A stretch of DNA of 64,000 bases from assembly GCF_002865645.1 (NCBI RefSeq), contig NW_020194512.1:3017183-3081182 (forward strand), in the 5' to 3' direction. Within the stretch, counting starts at the first letter, position 1. The number at the start of each line of letters is the position of its first letter. Under the pieces are notes generated by a model. It did no database searches and was not told where the DNA came from. It worked only from the letters and a program-made list of their open reading frames with translations. The position numbers were made by a program, and so were the translations under genes. The stretch comes from Hyaloscypha bicolor E. Its lineage: Eukaryota > Ascomycota > Leotiomycetes > Helotiales > Hyaloscyphaceae. Positions 53,619 through 64,000 of this stretch are shown here, piece by piece.

Positions 53619-56600
53619 ATGGCGGACGCGGAAGTCAGTCAACCCCCTTCGATCACTTCAGAATCCTCGGACACTAACATGGCACAGCGCGCGAACAACG
53701 GTTCCAACGAGTCCAACACCTCGTCAGATGTGGACATTCCAGTTGAGAATTCTACACCTGACGTTACAGAACTGGAGATTGCAGAGAAGCTTCCTGCTGC
53801 GGACGATACAGATGCAAATATTCCGCAAACGCTTTCTGCTGCTGAAGTTCCACAACCAGCCATCCAAGTAACGCTTCCCACACCCACATCGCAACCATCC
53901 TCTGCTCAACCGGCACCCGTCGCAAATTCCAACCCTATCATTCCATCCACCACTCAAGCAGCATCGCTCCCAAAAGCCCGTCTTCCACATGACACAACCG
54001 GCATACTCGAAGACCGGATCAAGGAGGATCCCAGAGGTGACCTGGATGCGTGGTTGGCTCTGATCAATGAACATCGGAAGCGCAATAAGCTTGACGATGC
54101 CCGAGCCGTTTACGACCGGTTCTTTAAAGTATTCCCTCAAGCCGTAGGTCCCCTAAATTCCCTTCACTTGAGTTTGCTGACGTTTCGTAGGCCGAAATAT
54201 GGGTACAGTGGGCTGATATGGAGCTCGAGAACGACAACTTTGCTGGCGCTGAACATGTCTTCGGTGCATCTCTGCTGTCCGTTCTCAGCGTCCAACTCTG
54301 GACTGTCTACTTGAACTATATTCGACGCCGCAACGACCTAACAAATGATGTGTCTGGAACGGCGAGAACAACTGTATCCCAAGCATACGATTTTGTCCTT
54401 GCAAACATTGGCATCGACAGTCAAGCGGGGAGAATATGGCAGGAATACATACAATTCATTCGAAGCGCGCCTGGCCAAATTGGTGGTAGTAGCTGGCAAG
54501 ACCAACAGAAGATGGACCAACTCCGAAAAGCTTACCAACGAGCCATCATGGTTCCTATGTCTACATTGAACGGCATCTGGAAGGAATACGACCAATTTGA
54601 GATGGGCCTAAATAAGATAACTGTAAATCTCCGCGTCCAAATTTAAATGCGTGCTAATGAGTCCCAGGGTCGGAAATTTCTTCAAGAAAAGTCTCCCGGC
54701 TACATGTCTGCTCGGAGCGCGAACACGGCTTTGGAAAACTTAACCCGCGGAATAATTAGAACAACCCTCCCTCGTCTCCCCCCAGCTCTTGGCTTCGATG
54801 GTGACCAGGAATACCTGCAGCAAGTTGAGCTCTGGAAGAAATGGATTACATGGGAGCAAGAAGATCCTTTGGTTCTCAAGGAGGAGGAACCTCAAATCTA
54901 CAAACAGCGAGTCTTATATGTATTCAAGCAGGCTGTTATGGCTTTGCGATTCTGGCCGGAAGTCTGGGCAGACGCAGCCGATTGGTGCTTCGCCAATGGC
55001 TTGGAACAAGAAGGGGATAGTTTCTTAAATGATGGAATGTCTGCCAATCCCGAGAGTTGTTTGATTACTTTCAAGAAAGCCGACCGCCTTGAAACAACAT
55101 TATCCACTAACGAAGCTGACAAGGGTCCAGCTGAGCATGGTGAAATCATTCGCGCACCTTACGACAAACTCCTCGATACCCTGTACGATATGATCAAGCA
55201 ACTGAAGACGCGCGAAGCACATGACCTTGCCAAGCTCGAGGAATCAGCAGCTCTTGATGCCTCGATCAGTGCAATTATCAGCAAGGCTGAGGATGACGAA
55301 GAGGAGAAAGAGGCAGACATAAAGGCCAGAGAAGCCGCCAAAGCTAATCAGATCAAAGCCATTCAGCAAGGTTATGCAATGCAGGCACAGCTGCTTTCAA
55401 GAACACTTTCATTTGCTTGGATTGCCCTGATGCGAGCAATGCGTCGAGTTCAGGGCAAAGGCCAGCCCAAGGATCCCTTAGTTGGAGGGATGAGAAAAAT
55501 CTTTGCTGATGCACGCCAACGTGGAAGGCTCACAAGTGATGTCTATGTAGCTGCTGCTTTGCTCGAACATCATGTTTACAAAGAAGTCGCTGGAACGAAG
55601 ATTTTTGAACGTGGTGCAAAGTTATTCCCGGAGGATGTGAACTTCACCTTAGAGTACTTGAAGCATCTGGTGTCTATCGGTGACATTACAAGTAAGTTAT
55701 CCCCAAAACAGGACCACTATGGAATACTAACAATGACGCAGATGCTCGAGTTACTTTCGAAACAGTTGTCAGCCGCTTGACCCCAAAACCGGACATGGTA
55801 TCGAAAGCAAAGCCTCTTTACGCATTCTTCCATAAATACGAATCTGAATATGGTGAACTATCGCAAATTTCGAAATTGGAGAAGCGCATGGCAGAGGTGT
55901 ACCCGGAAGATCCTAGGCTCGCAACATTTGCAGCACGTTATAGTGCAGAAGGCTTCGATCCAACTGCTGTCCGACTCATTGTTTCTCCTTTAAAGCAGAT
56001 GCGGCCAAAATCTACTGGTCCTACAATCATGCAATCGATTGAGCAGCCATCCTCGATTCAGAACAGCCCCCGTCCTCACTACGTGCAAGAAGCCAGTCCA
56101 CGACCGCAATACCTCCAAGCTACCAATTCTCCGAAGCGACCGTTTCAAATTGAGGATTCCGACGATCTCAATCGCCCCCGTAAACTTGCTCGTGGCGAGT
56201 CTCCTCTAAAGGGTGCTGCTGGTAGACGACTGGATCAGCAGAAGCGATTGCAACAAGGAACACCAACTTGGCAGTCAAACGCACCACCTTTTGTTGTTCC
56301 GCGCGATATCACATTCCTTCTCAGTATCATTCCAAGAGCTGATCTGTACACGTCCACAAAATTCAGTCCTGAAGCTCTCGTGCGACTTCTTCGTGAGACA
56401 ATCGTTCCCGACTTCAGCACTTGGAAGACTGCGCGGGATCAATCCCAACCACCCGTTCAGCGATATGATGGTACGCGTTCTACTCACATTCCACCTCCTC
56501 CCAGACCAAACGCATACCCGCAGCAGCAGCAATCCGGTGGTCAAAACAGTCAATATGGTGATCAAGGCAGTGTCTGGCAGAATGACGGCAGCCAGCCTCC

Positions 56601-56817
56601 GTATCCAGACCCTCATGCCTCATACCCAGGCGCGGCTCACCAGCGTGATGCGTTCTCCAGACTACCAGCGGTACATGGACTTCCACCTCGACCAGCCTTT
56701 CCGCCGCCATTACCAGTCCCAAGTAGGTCTGGGTACCCTGTGGTTGCCGATCCTGGTCAGGAGAACCGTGCTACACCTCCCCAGCTCCTGCCTGCCCACC
56801 TTTGGTACTACCGATAG
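53619..56817 (+). CDS. rna14: mRNA 3'-end processing factor RNA14 (CstF-77 homologue)
   Basis: Predicted 1018 residues from four exons (53619-54143, 54191-54622, 54668-55691, 55742-56817). Introns are 45-50 nt; the third shows ACTAAC before its CAG. RNA14 is the HAT-repeat scaffold of cleavage factor IA, dimerising and binding RNA15 and PCF11 for pre-mRNA cleavage and polyadenylation in the nucleus. The N terminus is acidic and disordered (~1-135). The HAT domain starts with DLDAWLALINEH and VYDRFFKVFPQA, runs through AEIWVQWADMELE, IWKEYDQFE, LYAFFHKYESEYG and LEKRMAEVYPED, and is followed by the short segment that contacts RNA15 and a Pro/Gln-rich tail. The length is usual for filamentous fungi. 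An in-frame ATG 57 bp upstream (53,562) would add 19 residues; 53,619 is preferred (AACATGG). Confidence 0.93.
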
Positions 56818-58649
56818 CTAACCTGGGTTTGCTGCAGGATATTTCCGCTAAATAGAAGTCATCACTAGACATGACCTTTTCCTACATTGTGGGTGGACCT
56901 TCTCCTCACGGATGTATTTCGGCTTTCTCGTTTTCGGATACTGGTTGGTGGCTGGCATGGGAGGATCTTTTAGGGAAGGAAAGCATGGTTGGATGAAAAG
57001 TTTATGTTCTAGAACGTCCGCGGGACTTACCCTTTTCGTTTCTTCTGCGCGTGGAATTTATGGAGAGGGGAGAATGGGCTGCACAAGGATCTGGCGGCTC
57101 TTTCTCTCGCGGCATAAAGCATGGCGTTCTAGGGGCAGCATTCAAAAGCTGTCGAGGGGATGTAAGATTACAGTAGGATCAATGCAACGCCTTTTTCGTC
57201 CCTGCAGCTTTGGATCTCTTTGCGTGCCATGTTTTGAGTTGTTTGTCTGTTGATTTATGACTTGGAATGTATCTTGCTCGAAGTTTGCCACTGCATCTAC
57301 GTTGCTCGAAGCTTGCCATCCTTCAGCTCCTCCATTTGCAATCTACAAACAAAATCTAGTCTGGAATTACACTCTCTGCTACCTACATTCCCGCCAATCC
57401 TGCCCTGGAAAGGAGCATGCATCAAGATGTTCTGCACTCGCTGGGTTCGGTTCATTTATTGCGGATAGATCGTCACGTGCATCTTCAGCTCTTCCATTCA
57501 TCGCTCTGTGCTGCTCTTCAAGCTCAAGAATCGACTAAGGGCCTCGATGACGCCACCCTTCGTCATCGCTACCCCGCATTGCCCTGTATTGCTTCGCTTT
57601 CAAGGTTATGAGACCGTTAGCCATTGCGAAATCAAGTCATCAATTTGGCTCGGTGCGGCAGGTCCTTGCGTGGAGGGCATAAGGGGGGTCACTTTCATGC
57701 TAACAAAGAGAGCCCACAGAGCTCCTCATGGGGAAACAATGTCTTGAATTGAGTTGTAATAGGGGGATTGCGTTCTTTGTACATCCCTCCTTTGTCAATA
57801 ACCTCGATTGCTTCAAAATAATTGTTGACTTTACCCCTTTCCCTTCCCAGAAGTATTAGCTCCTTGCATACGTGCCAAAGTCCTCACCTTCAACTTCCCC
57901 GCTTTTGAATTAAGCTTAAAATGATCAAGTGACCAGACTATGACGCTTCTTCTACTGAGAAAGGCGGGCAAGCAATGCACAAGGCTGCGTGAATTGAGAG
58001 TGTACTAAATTAGCGTCCTTTCTGTTTACAAGAGGCGAATTTTCCGAGCCTGGCCTTCTTTCCTTTCCTTCCTCCGTCAGTCGCGAACACGATCCTGCGT
58101 TACCCCAACTCTATTCGTCGTGTACCACAATTCCTTCTCGCTGATTTTCGTGATAGAGAGATTTGAGAGAGAGATTGAGTGGTAAGTCCGCCGCGCGCTT
58201 TCCTTTTCTTTGTTTGCGATGAGGGGGGGACGTTTGTTTACCTTGGCTGGTGGGCGATAAACGCCGCCCCACGAGGCTGCAACACTTCAACTCCTGCCTG
58301 GGCTTACTTCCTTTGAGTGGCGATGGGGTAATTGGTCAATTAATTGCTAACGACGGAGTGTAGATTGAGTCTGCTGTCCTCCGATCTTGGAGTTGAGCAG
58401 AGTGTAAACAAAGGAGCGTCAGAGCGAGGCCGCGTTGTAAGTTCTCAACGGCACCCTCCAACATCCTGAATGCATCATTAGGGCAATGATTCCAACGCGG
58501 CAATGGAGCGAGTGCTCTGTTTTGCGTGGAATAGGGGCAGGTGATAGGTTTTGCACCTCATTGTCACTGTGACGCAATCGAGCAATGGCTAACTTTCCCT
58601 TCTGCCAGAATCTTTCGAAGTTCTCCTTGACGCCGTTACCGCTCGAGCA
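56818..58649. other. Intergenic: RNA14 3' end and Argonaute leader
   Basis: No supported gene in 1.8 kb. The right part looks like the Argonaute upstream promoter and 5' leader, with GTAAGT at 58,182 and possible AG acceptors at ~58,363 and ~58,609. A leader intron is therefore plausible but unproven. Confidence 0.45.
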
Positions 58650-61600
58650 ATGGCAGGTGGTGCAGGTGCACGTCGTGGTCCTCCGAACGGTGGTCCGCCA
58701 GGTCCACCTCCCAACAATGGTAACTACCAAGGTCCGCCGCCTGGCCATCCACTGTTCAACCAATACAACAACTACCCTGGTGGCCCTCCCCCTCAACAAC
58801 AGTACAATGGTCCTTCTATGAACCAACAGCAAGGTCCTCCGCCCGATAAGCCTCGATCCGGAGGTTTTGATGGTCCTGGAGAGCCCTCGCGTGGTTCAAA
58901 TCCGTACGGCCCAGGTTTAGGTTACGACCCTGCAAAGCCCAAGCCAGTCGAGCAAAAGGTCATCACCAACACACGTATCGAGCTGCCAGCATCCGCATAC
59001 AAGCTGGAAGGCGGTTCAGTAAGTTGAAATTCTTATTTTGTCTGGTGTTTTGGTTGTCTCTACGAGTTTGGAAGTTTGGTGTTTTGCAGGGCTTCTTCTA
59101 GTTTTCAAGAAGTTTCTGTGTTTCCAAAGAGCCAATTGCTCCGGTTCGAAACTCTTGGTTAGAAGTCTTGCTGGAGTTCGAGGATCAAGGGTCTTCTCAT
59201 TGGGGGTTGCTCCTTCCTTCCTCCCTCCTGCCGTTCATATTTTAAAGGTGAAATCGTCTTATCCTATCTCATCATGTTGATGATGATGCCGTCAAGAGAA
59301 TGTGCGAATTTCCTAATCGGGAAGGAACCACCCCCCCTCGACAGCTTCGCGAACCGCGCTAGCGCCCCTCCCCAGATTTCCAGATCAACCACCCTCCCTC
59401 CTCCTCTATAAAAGAACCCTCTTCTCCCAACCTCTTCCTCTTCCATTATCCACACACACAACAACTTTTTCTGTCTTTGCCTTCCCTTCAATCAATCAAA
59501 ACAACTTACAACACCAACATCAATCTTCATTCATATCAATCATACACACAAGCACGCAAGGCCAAAACAACAGTTGATTTGTCGTCTGCTCAATCCAAAT
59601 AACTCATCATACTTATCTTCCACACATCTTCACACCCATCCTTCTTTGATCACCTCATCACCTTCATTCATAGCTCATCATGGAGCCCGAGAACTTCCGT
59701 CTTCGTACTCAGGAGGTTACTGATGATGCCAAGTACAACTTCCCTTCCGATTTGCCTTTGCGCCCTGGAACCAATACCACCGGTAAGGCCATCCAAATCC
59801 GTGTCAACCAATTCAAGGTCACCAAGTGGCCTGAGCGTGATATCTACCAATATGATGTAAGTTTCAACTTCACCTTCAACTTCGATTTTAACAACATCAA
59901 ACTGACATCTTTTGCAGATCAACGTCGGAAATGGTGCCGAGAAGAGAGGCAAGATCATGGCCGTCTGGATGTCCCGTGCAGTTCAAGAGCGCCTCAAGCA
60001 GGTCAGCCCGGGTACTTCCATTCTTTGGGATGGCAACAAGCTGCTTTGGTATGTTCGAATCCTTCACTCACTTTTGGACATTGATTGACCAGTTCAAGGT
60101 CCTCAACCCAGTTCCCAGAGCAGCGCATCTTGGTCGATTTTGATGCCGAGAAGGGTCGTCAACCTCACCCTCAAAAGGGTCCTGACACCTGCTACTGTAT
60201 CATCCGACCTTCCAAGAAGATTCGCATGGGCGTCATTCAAGGTTATCTCTCAAAGCAGATGCCTTTCGACAACAGCATCTTGGAAGCCATCAGTAAGTTC
60301 CTCATCCTTGACCTAACGAATTGGCACTCATTATTTCAGGCTTTCTTGACCACCTCATGCGCCAATGGCCCAGTCAAACTTACACCTTGATCAAACGCTC
60401 ATTTTTCACCAAGGGCAATGCTGCTACCCCACTTGACAATGTCGTTGTTGCCATGAAGGGTGTCTACTCGTCCATTCGTCTATGCAATGTAAGCTTCCCA
60501 ACTCCGGTCATCCAAAACCATCACTGACCAGATCCAGCCCAAGTCCTCTGTTGGTCAACCAAGCACTGGCTTGGCTCTCAACGTTGATGTTGCCAATGGT
60601 ACCTTCTGGGCTCCTCAAGATGTTCACCAGGCTGCCCGCAACTTCTGCCGTGACCGCAACCGTCAACTGTCCTACACAGTCTTCCGTGACCTCCTCAAGC
60701 CTGTCAAGGATCCCAAGACTGGAGTTGTCACCCAATCGGAGGATTTCAAGAATCTACGCAAGTTGGCGAAGCTCAAGTTCCGTGTCAAGCACAGAGGCAA
60801 GGCTGATGGTGAGTCAAATCTCCGATGAATTGTACCAATTTCTCTGACATGTGTTGCAGACAACAAGACCTATACGATCAAGAAGTTCACTTGGGACTCC
60901 GGTTCCACATATCACAATGAGGGTTCCCACGCCAAGAATACCATCTTCAAGCTGAAGAATCGCCAAACCAACTCTGAAGAGGAGATTACGGTGTACAACT
61001 ACTTCAAGCGCACCTACAACATCGACCTTCAATTCTGGTATCTCCCCTTGATCGTTACAGACAAGGCCGGTATGTTCCCTATGGAACTCTGCCACTTGAT
61101 TCCCAATCAGCGATACAACTTCAAGCTGTCTCCTGATCAGGTAAGCCACCCACTCTAAATTCTATTGAATTCTCGCTGACAAAAACCAGACCTCTGCTAT
61201 GATCAAGTTTGCTGTCACTCGCCCAAAACAACGCATTGAGTCCATCAACCATGGTGTTGGTATGCTCAAGTGGAATGAGGATCCATATTTGAAGCACTTT
61301 GGCATGAACATTGATCCCAATATGACCCTTGTAAGTCTCCTCTTCAAACTTCGTTCTTCATTCCTGACTTTTCAAGACCGCTGCCCGTCTTCTCCAGAAC
61401 CCCGAGGTCCAATTCGCTGGTAAGAAGCTCAACCCTGGCACTCAAGGCCGCTGGGACCTTCGTGGTCAAAAGTTCTTTTTGCCAAACCCTGAACCACTGA
61501 AGTCATGGGGCATCGTCATTATGCAAGGTTGCACCAACGAGCAAGTCGTCAAGAACTTCATCAATGTTTTTATTCAGACCTACATTGGTCATGGTGGTAA

Positions 61601-63039
61601 GGTTGAGAACCGCAACCCGGTCATCTACAACCAAGGCCGTGGTGAAGATATTCCAGCTTGCGTCTCCAATGCTCGCAATGCTGCTGGCAACCAAGCCCAG
61701 TTCTTGCCTCAGATCATGTTCTACGTTCTTGGTGGCCGCGACTCCTTCATGTATGAACGTCTCAAGAAGAACACCGAGTGCCGTTTCGCAATGGTCTCTC
61801 AATGTAAGTCACCTATTTCTGATCTTTTTGAGCATCGCTAACTTCTCAGGTGTCAACGTTGCCCACGTACAAAAGGCTCAGCCTCAGTACTGCTCCAACG
61901 TTTGCATGAAGGTCAATGCCAAGCTGGGTGGAACAACTTCCAAGGTTGTTTGCTCTAAGAACTGGTTCTCCGTCCCGACTATGATCCTTGGTAAGTTCCA
62001 CAACTTTGTTCATGTTGATGCTGCTGACATTTCCGAGGTGCCGATGTATCTCATCCCTCTCCTGGTAGCCCACAGGCATCCATGGCCGCACTCACCATGT
62101 CCTTCGATCAGAACGCATGCCGTTATGCAGCTGCCGTTCAGACAAATGGCCATCGTGTCGAGATGATTACGCCAGCCAACATCCGCAGCATGATGCTTCC
62201 CCTCTTCGAGCAATGGATCACAAAGGTTGGTGGTGGCCGTGGCCCAGGTCACATCTACTACTTCCGTGATGGTGTCTCTGAGGGACAGTATGCTCATGTT
62301 TTGAACAATGAGCTAGCCGATATGAAGGAAGCCCTGGCTGAGAAGTATGGTGCCCAAGTTGCTGGTGGTGTAAGTACAAAGCTTTCTGGAAACTCGAACT
62401 TTGCTGACTCCAAAACAGATCAAGTGGACCGTGATTGTCTGCACCAAGCGTCACCACATCCGTTTCTTCCCCAAGGACGGTGATAGCCAGGCTGCTGACC
62501 GCAACGCCAACGCACTTCCCGGTACTCTCGTTGAGAACGATGTCACTCACCCCTTTGAGTATGACTTCTACCTCAGCGCTCACTCCGCCATTCAAGGCAC
62601 TGCCCGCCCTGTTCACTACCACGTCCTTCAAGATGAGGCCAAGGTTCCCGTCAACGACTTGCAAAAGATGATCTATCAATTCTCGTACCAATACATGCGA
62701 TCCACCACTCCCGTCTCTCTTTGTAAGTAAATTCATTTCTGATTTCTCAAACAGAACTAACTTGTCCCAGTCCCTGCGGTCTACTATGCGCACTTGGCAT
62801 CCAACCGTGCTCGTGCTCATGAGTCTACACCCGCTTCTGAAGGTCCTCGCGGTGGTCAGAAGTTCGAGGAGGCTCGCCAAGATGCTGCCATCCGTGCTGC
62901 CGTTCGTGGCACTCAACCAGGTTCTTCTCAGACTGGCTCTTCCTTGCCGACCGAGGCTGCTCCTCTTGTTCCTTTGGGTAACCCCGACCAAGGCCCTGAG
63001 CTGATCCACAAAATCCGCAACGGTATGTGGTACATCTAA
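58650..63039 (+). CDS. ago: Argonaute (PAZ-PIWI) RNA-silencing slicer, 13 coding exons
   Basis: Predicted 1063 residues. Exons: 58650-59018, 59674-59856, 59918-60048, 60099-60292, 60340-60488, 60538-60808, 60860-61140, 61190-61330, 61377-61803, 61850-61990, 62038-62369, 62419-62722, 62771-63039. The core of RISC, it binds small RNAs and cuts complementary RNA. A Gly/Pro/Gln-rich N terminus (1-123) precedes the N domain (LPLRPGTNTTGK), linker 1 (LALNVDVANGTFW), PAZ (~385-505; YNYFKRTYNIDLQFWYLPLI), MID and PIWI. The catalytic tetrad looks complete: Asp in GADVSHPSPGS, Glu in HRVEMI, Asp in YYFRDGVSEGQY, His in ARPVHYHVL. It ends MWYI. The start of exon 4 (60099 or 60093) and of exon 6 (60538 or 60532) is uncertain. 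Orthology to QDE-2 versus SMS-2 cannot be decided by eye. Confidence 0.93.
59019..59679 (+). promoter_or_regulatory. Intron 1 of Argonaute with an internal promoter
   Basis: A 655-nt intron, over ten times longer than the others in the gene (46-61 nt). It contains TATAAAAG at 59,407-59,414, then a CT- and CA-rich, ATG-poor tract of ~240 nt typical of a fungal 5' leader, leading to ATG at 59,680 (CATCATGGAG), which is in frame with the rest. A shorter protein of 938 residues lacking the Gly/Pro-rich N terminus could start here. Confidence 0.6.
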
Positions 63040-63869
63040 GGCACTTCATCTTCTCGAGTTGTTTGCACTTGCTTCCTCTCGATCTTCCATTATTCGATTC
63101 TTTGGTGGGATGTTTTACTAGGCTTTTTCTGATCCTCGGATCCCTGGCTTCACCCTTTTCTTTCCTCATCTGGCCTTAATTGATTGGAATGGGTTTGATG
63201 GGTTGCGGACTTGCACATACTTTCGATTCTTTTACATAGGAGTTATTTGGAAGTCGCATGGGCTTGACGGTGGAGACATATCATGAATGATGAGCAATGA
63301 GCAATGAGTGACGAAAAGAGAGAGCGGTGGCTTAGATAGACCAATCAAAACCACCGTTGTTCTCAATTGAATTCCTTGTGCCATGTGATGGTGATCGAAC
63401 AGCTTGGGGAGTTGAAGTTGCAAGTGCTTTTCTTTGAGGACTCGTTCCTTGGTTGGTGTTCAAGAACTTCTTCGTTTTTCAGGAGAACTTGAGATCATGA
63501 ACCTTCCGCGACTTGGAGATCATACTTCGACTTTGCATTTCACAGGCATCTTGTGCTCAGCCATCCTCCTTCTGGAATCTTGACACGAAGGAAGCATATA
63601 AACTGTCCTGTGCTTATCACGGAAGTCTGGAAGAGCCGGGACATCTGAACTCTCAGATCTCAGGCCTGAGATCTTGATTTAAGTCATGGAAGGAGTTCAC
63701 GAGAGGTATTCGGATTGAGGAGGGGAAGTGCGGGGTATCATTCATTCATTCATTCATTCATCTCATCCTGCGTTGCTATCTACAATCCACCTCCATCTCC
63801 CCTCCCCGTCATCCGTAGCCCTCGTCTTGATACTTTTCCAAGCAAGTTGACAGCGAGGAGAGAATCAAC
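63040..63869. other. Intergenic, convergent 3' ends
   Basis: Between Argonaute and the partial - strand gene. Holds an (ATTC)n microsatellite at 63,738-63,761. No gene seen. Confidence 0.5.
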
Positions 63870-64000
63870 TTAAATGGCATTCGCCCCGGTACCCCTCCCT
63901 CTTCCGGGTTTAAAAGTAGGTTTGGAGTTGGAGCCAGTCATCTTGTCAGCCTTGGCTGCTGCGAACTTCTCGCGCGCGAGCTGGATCGCTGATTTGCCCC
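63870..64000 (-). CDS. C-terminal end of an unidentified gene (partial)
   Basis: The reverse complement reads an open frame from the window edge to TAA at 63,870-63,872, about 42 residues: IQLAREKFAAAKADKM, then TGSNSKPTFKPGRGRG and TGANAI. An Ala/Lys helix and a basic Gly/Arg end suggest a nucleic acid- or ribosome-associated protein, but no family can be named from this piece. Confidence 0.55.
   Translation of the reverse strand, partial: GKSAIQLAREKFAAAKADKMTGSNSKPTFKPGRGRGTGANAI

Noticed and set aside
58141..58649. Spliced 5' leader of the Argonaute long transcript
   Set aside because: GTAAGT at 58,182 and several AG sites exist, but without a frame to constrain them no single intron can be supported.
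62218..63009. 263-codon - strand frame
   Set aside because: Antisense shadow crossing Argonaute exons and introns; no motif.

Overview
This is a fungal window, almost certainly a filamentous ascomycete (Pezizomycotina). The protein genes are split by many 44-67 nt introns with GT/AG ends and CTAAC/CTGAC-type branch sites. About 60% of the window is extremely AT-rich transposon debris in which conserved retrotransposon frames are riddled with TAA/TAG at positions that should be CAA/CAG. That is the footprint of repeat-induced point mutation (RIP). A leotiomycete is my guess, but nothing in the sequence proves the class.

Layout. 1-18,800: RIP-degraded LTR retrotransposons: the 3' part of a Ty3/gypsy element (+), a complete Ty1/copia element (-), and a second copy of the same gypsy family (-), followed by about 2.3 kb of unassigned AT-rich DNA. 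18,800-20,776: a small normal-GC island with one gene, a secreted/single-pass Cys-rich protein (-). 20,777-23,107: a Tc1/mariner (Fot1/pogo-like) DNA transposon with a TA duplication and well-kept terminal inverted repeats. 23,110-40,650: a second AT-rich block holding a (TTA)n microsatellite, two 1.05-kb TRIM-like elements and a 7-kb chromovirus. Its two edges carry inverted copies of one ~46-60 bp repeat. 40,650-41,500: a boundary zone with a perfect 41-bp inverted repeat and a fragment of a monocarboxylate-type MFS transporter.

41,500-64,000 is the gene-rich part: a CorA-like membrane protein (-), a zinc-ribbon/coiled-coil protein (+) followed by a 51-bp minisatellite, a tandem array of five tiny Cys-rich zinc-finger genes (all -), the histone chaperone ASF1 (-), the mRNA 3'-end processing factor RNA14/CstF-77 (+, sharing a divergent promoter with ASF1), an Argonaute with a complete slicer tetrad and apparently two promoters (+), and the C-terminal end of an unidentified gene (-).

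The most interesting discovery is the five-gene array at 47,785-51,075. Each gene encodes 61-83 residues with the pattern W-x(1-2)-C-x(9-13)-C-x3-N-x6-C-x2-C, which is a RanBP2-type finger with an enlarged first loop. Each has one small intron falling in that same loop. Three start M-G-x-x-x-S-K, a textbook N-myristoylation signal. All were reconstructed by hand from splice sites; four of the five are not visible as a single open frame.
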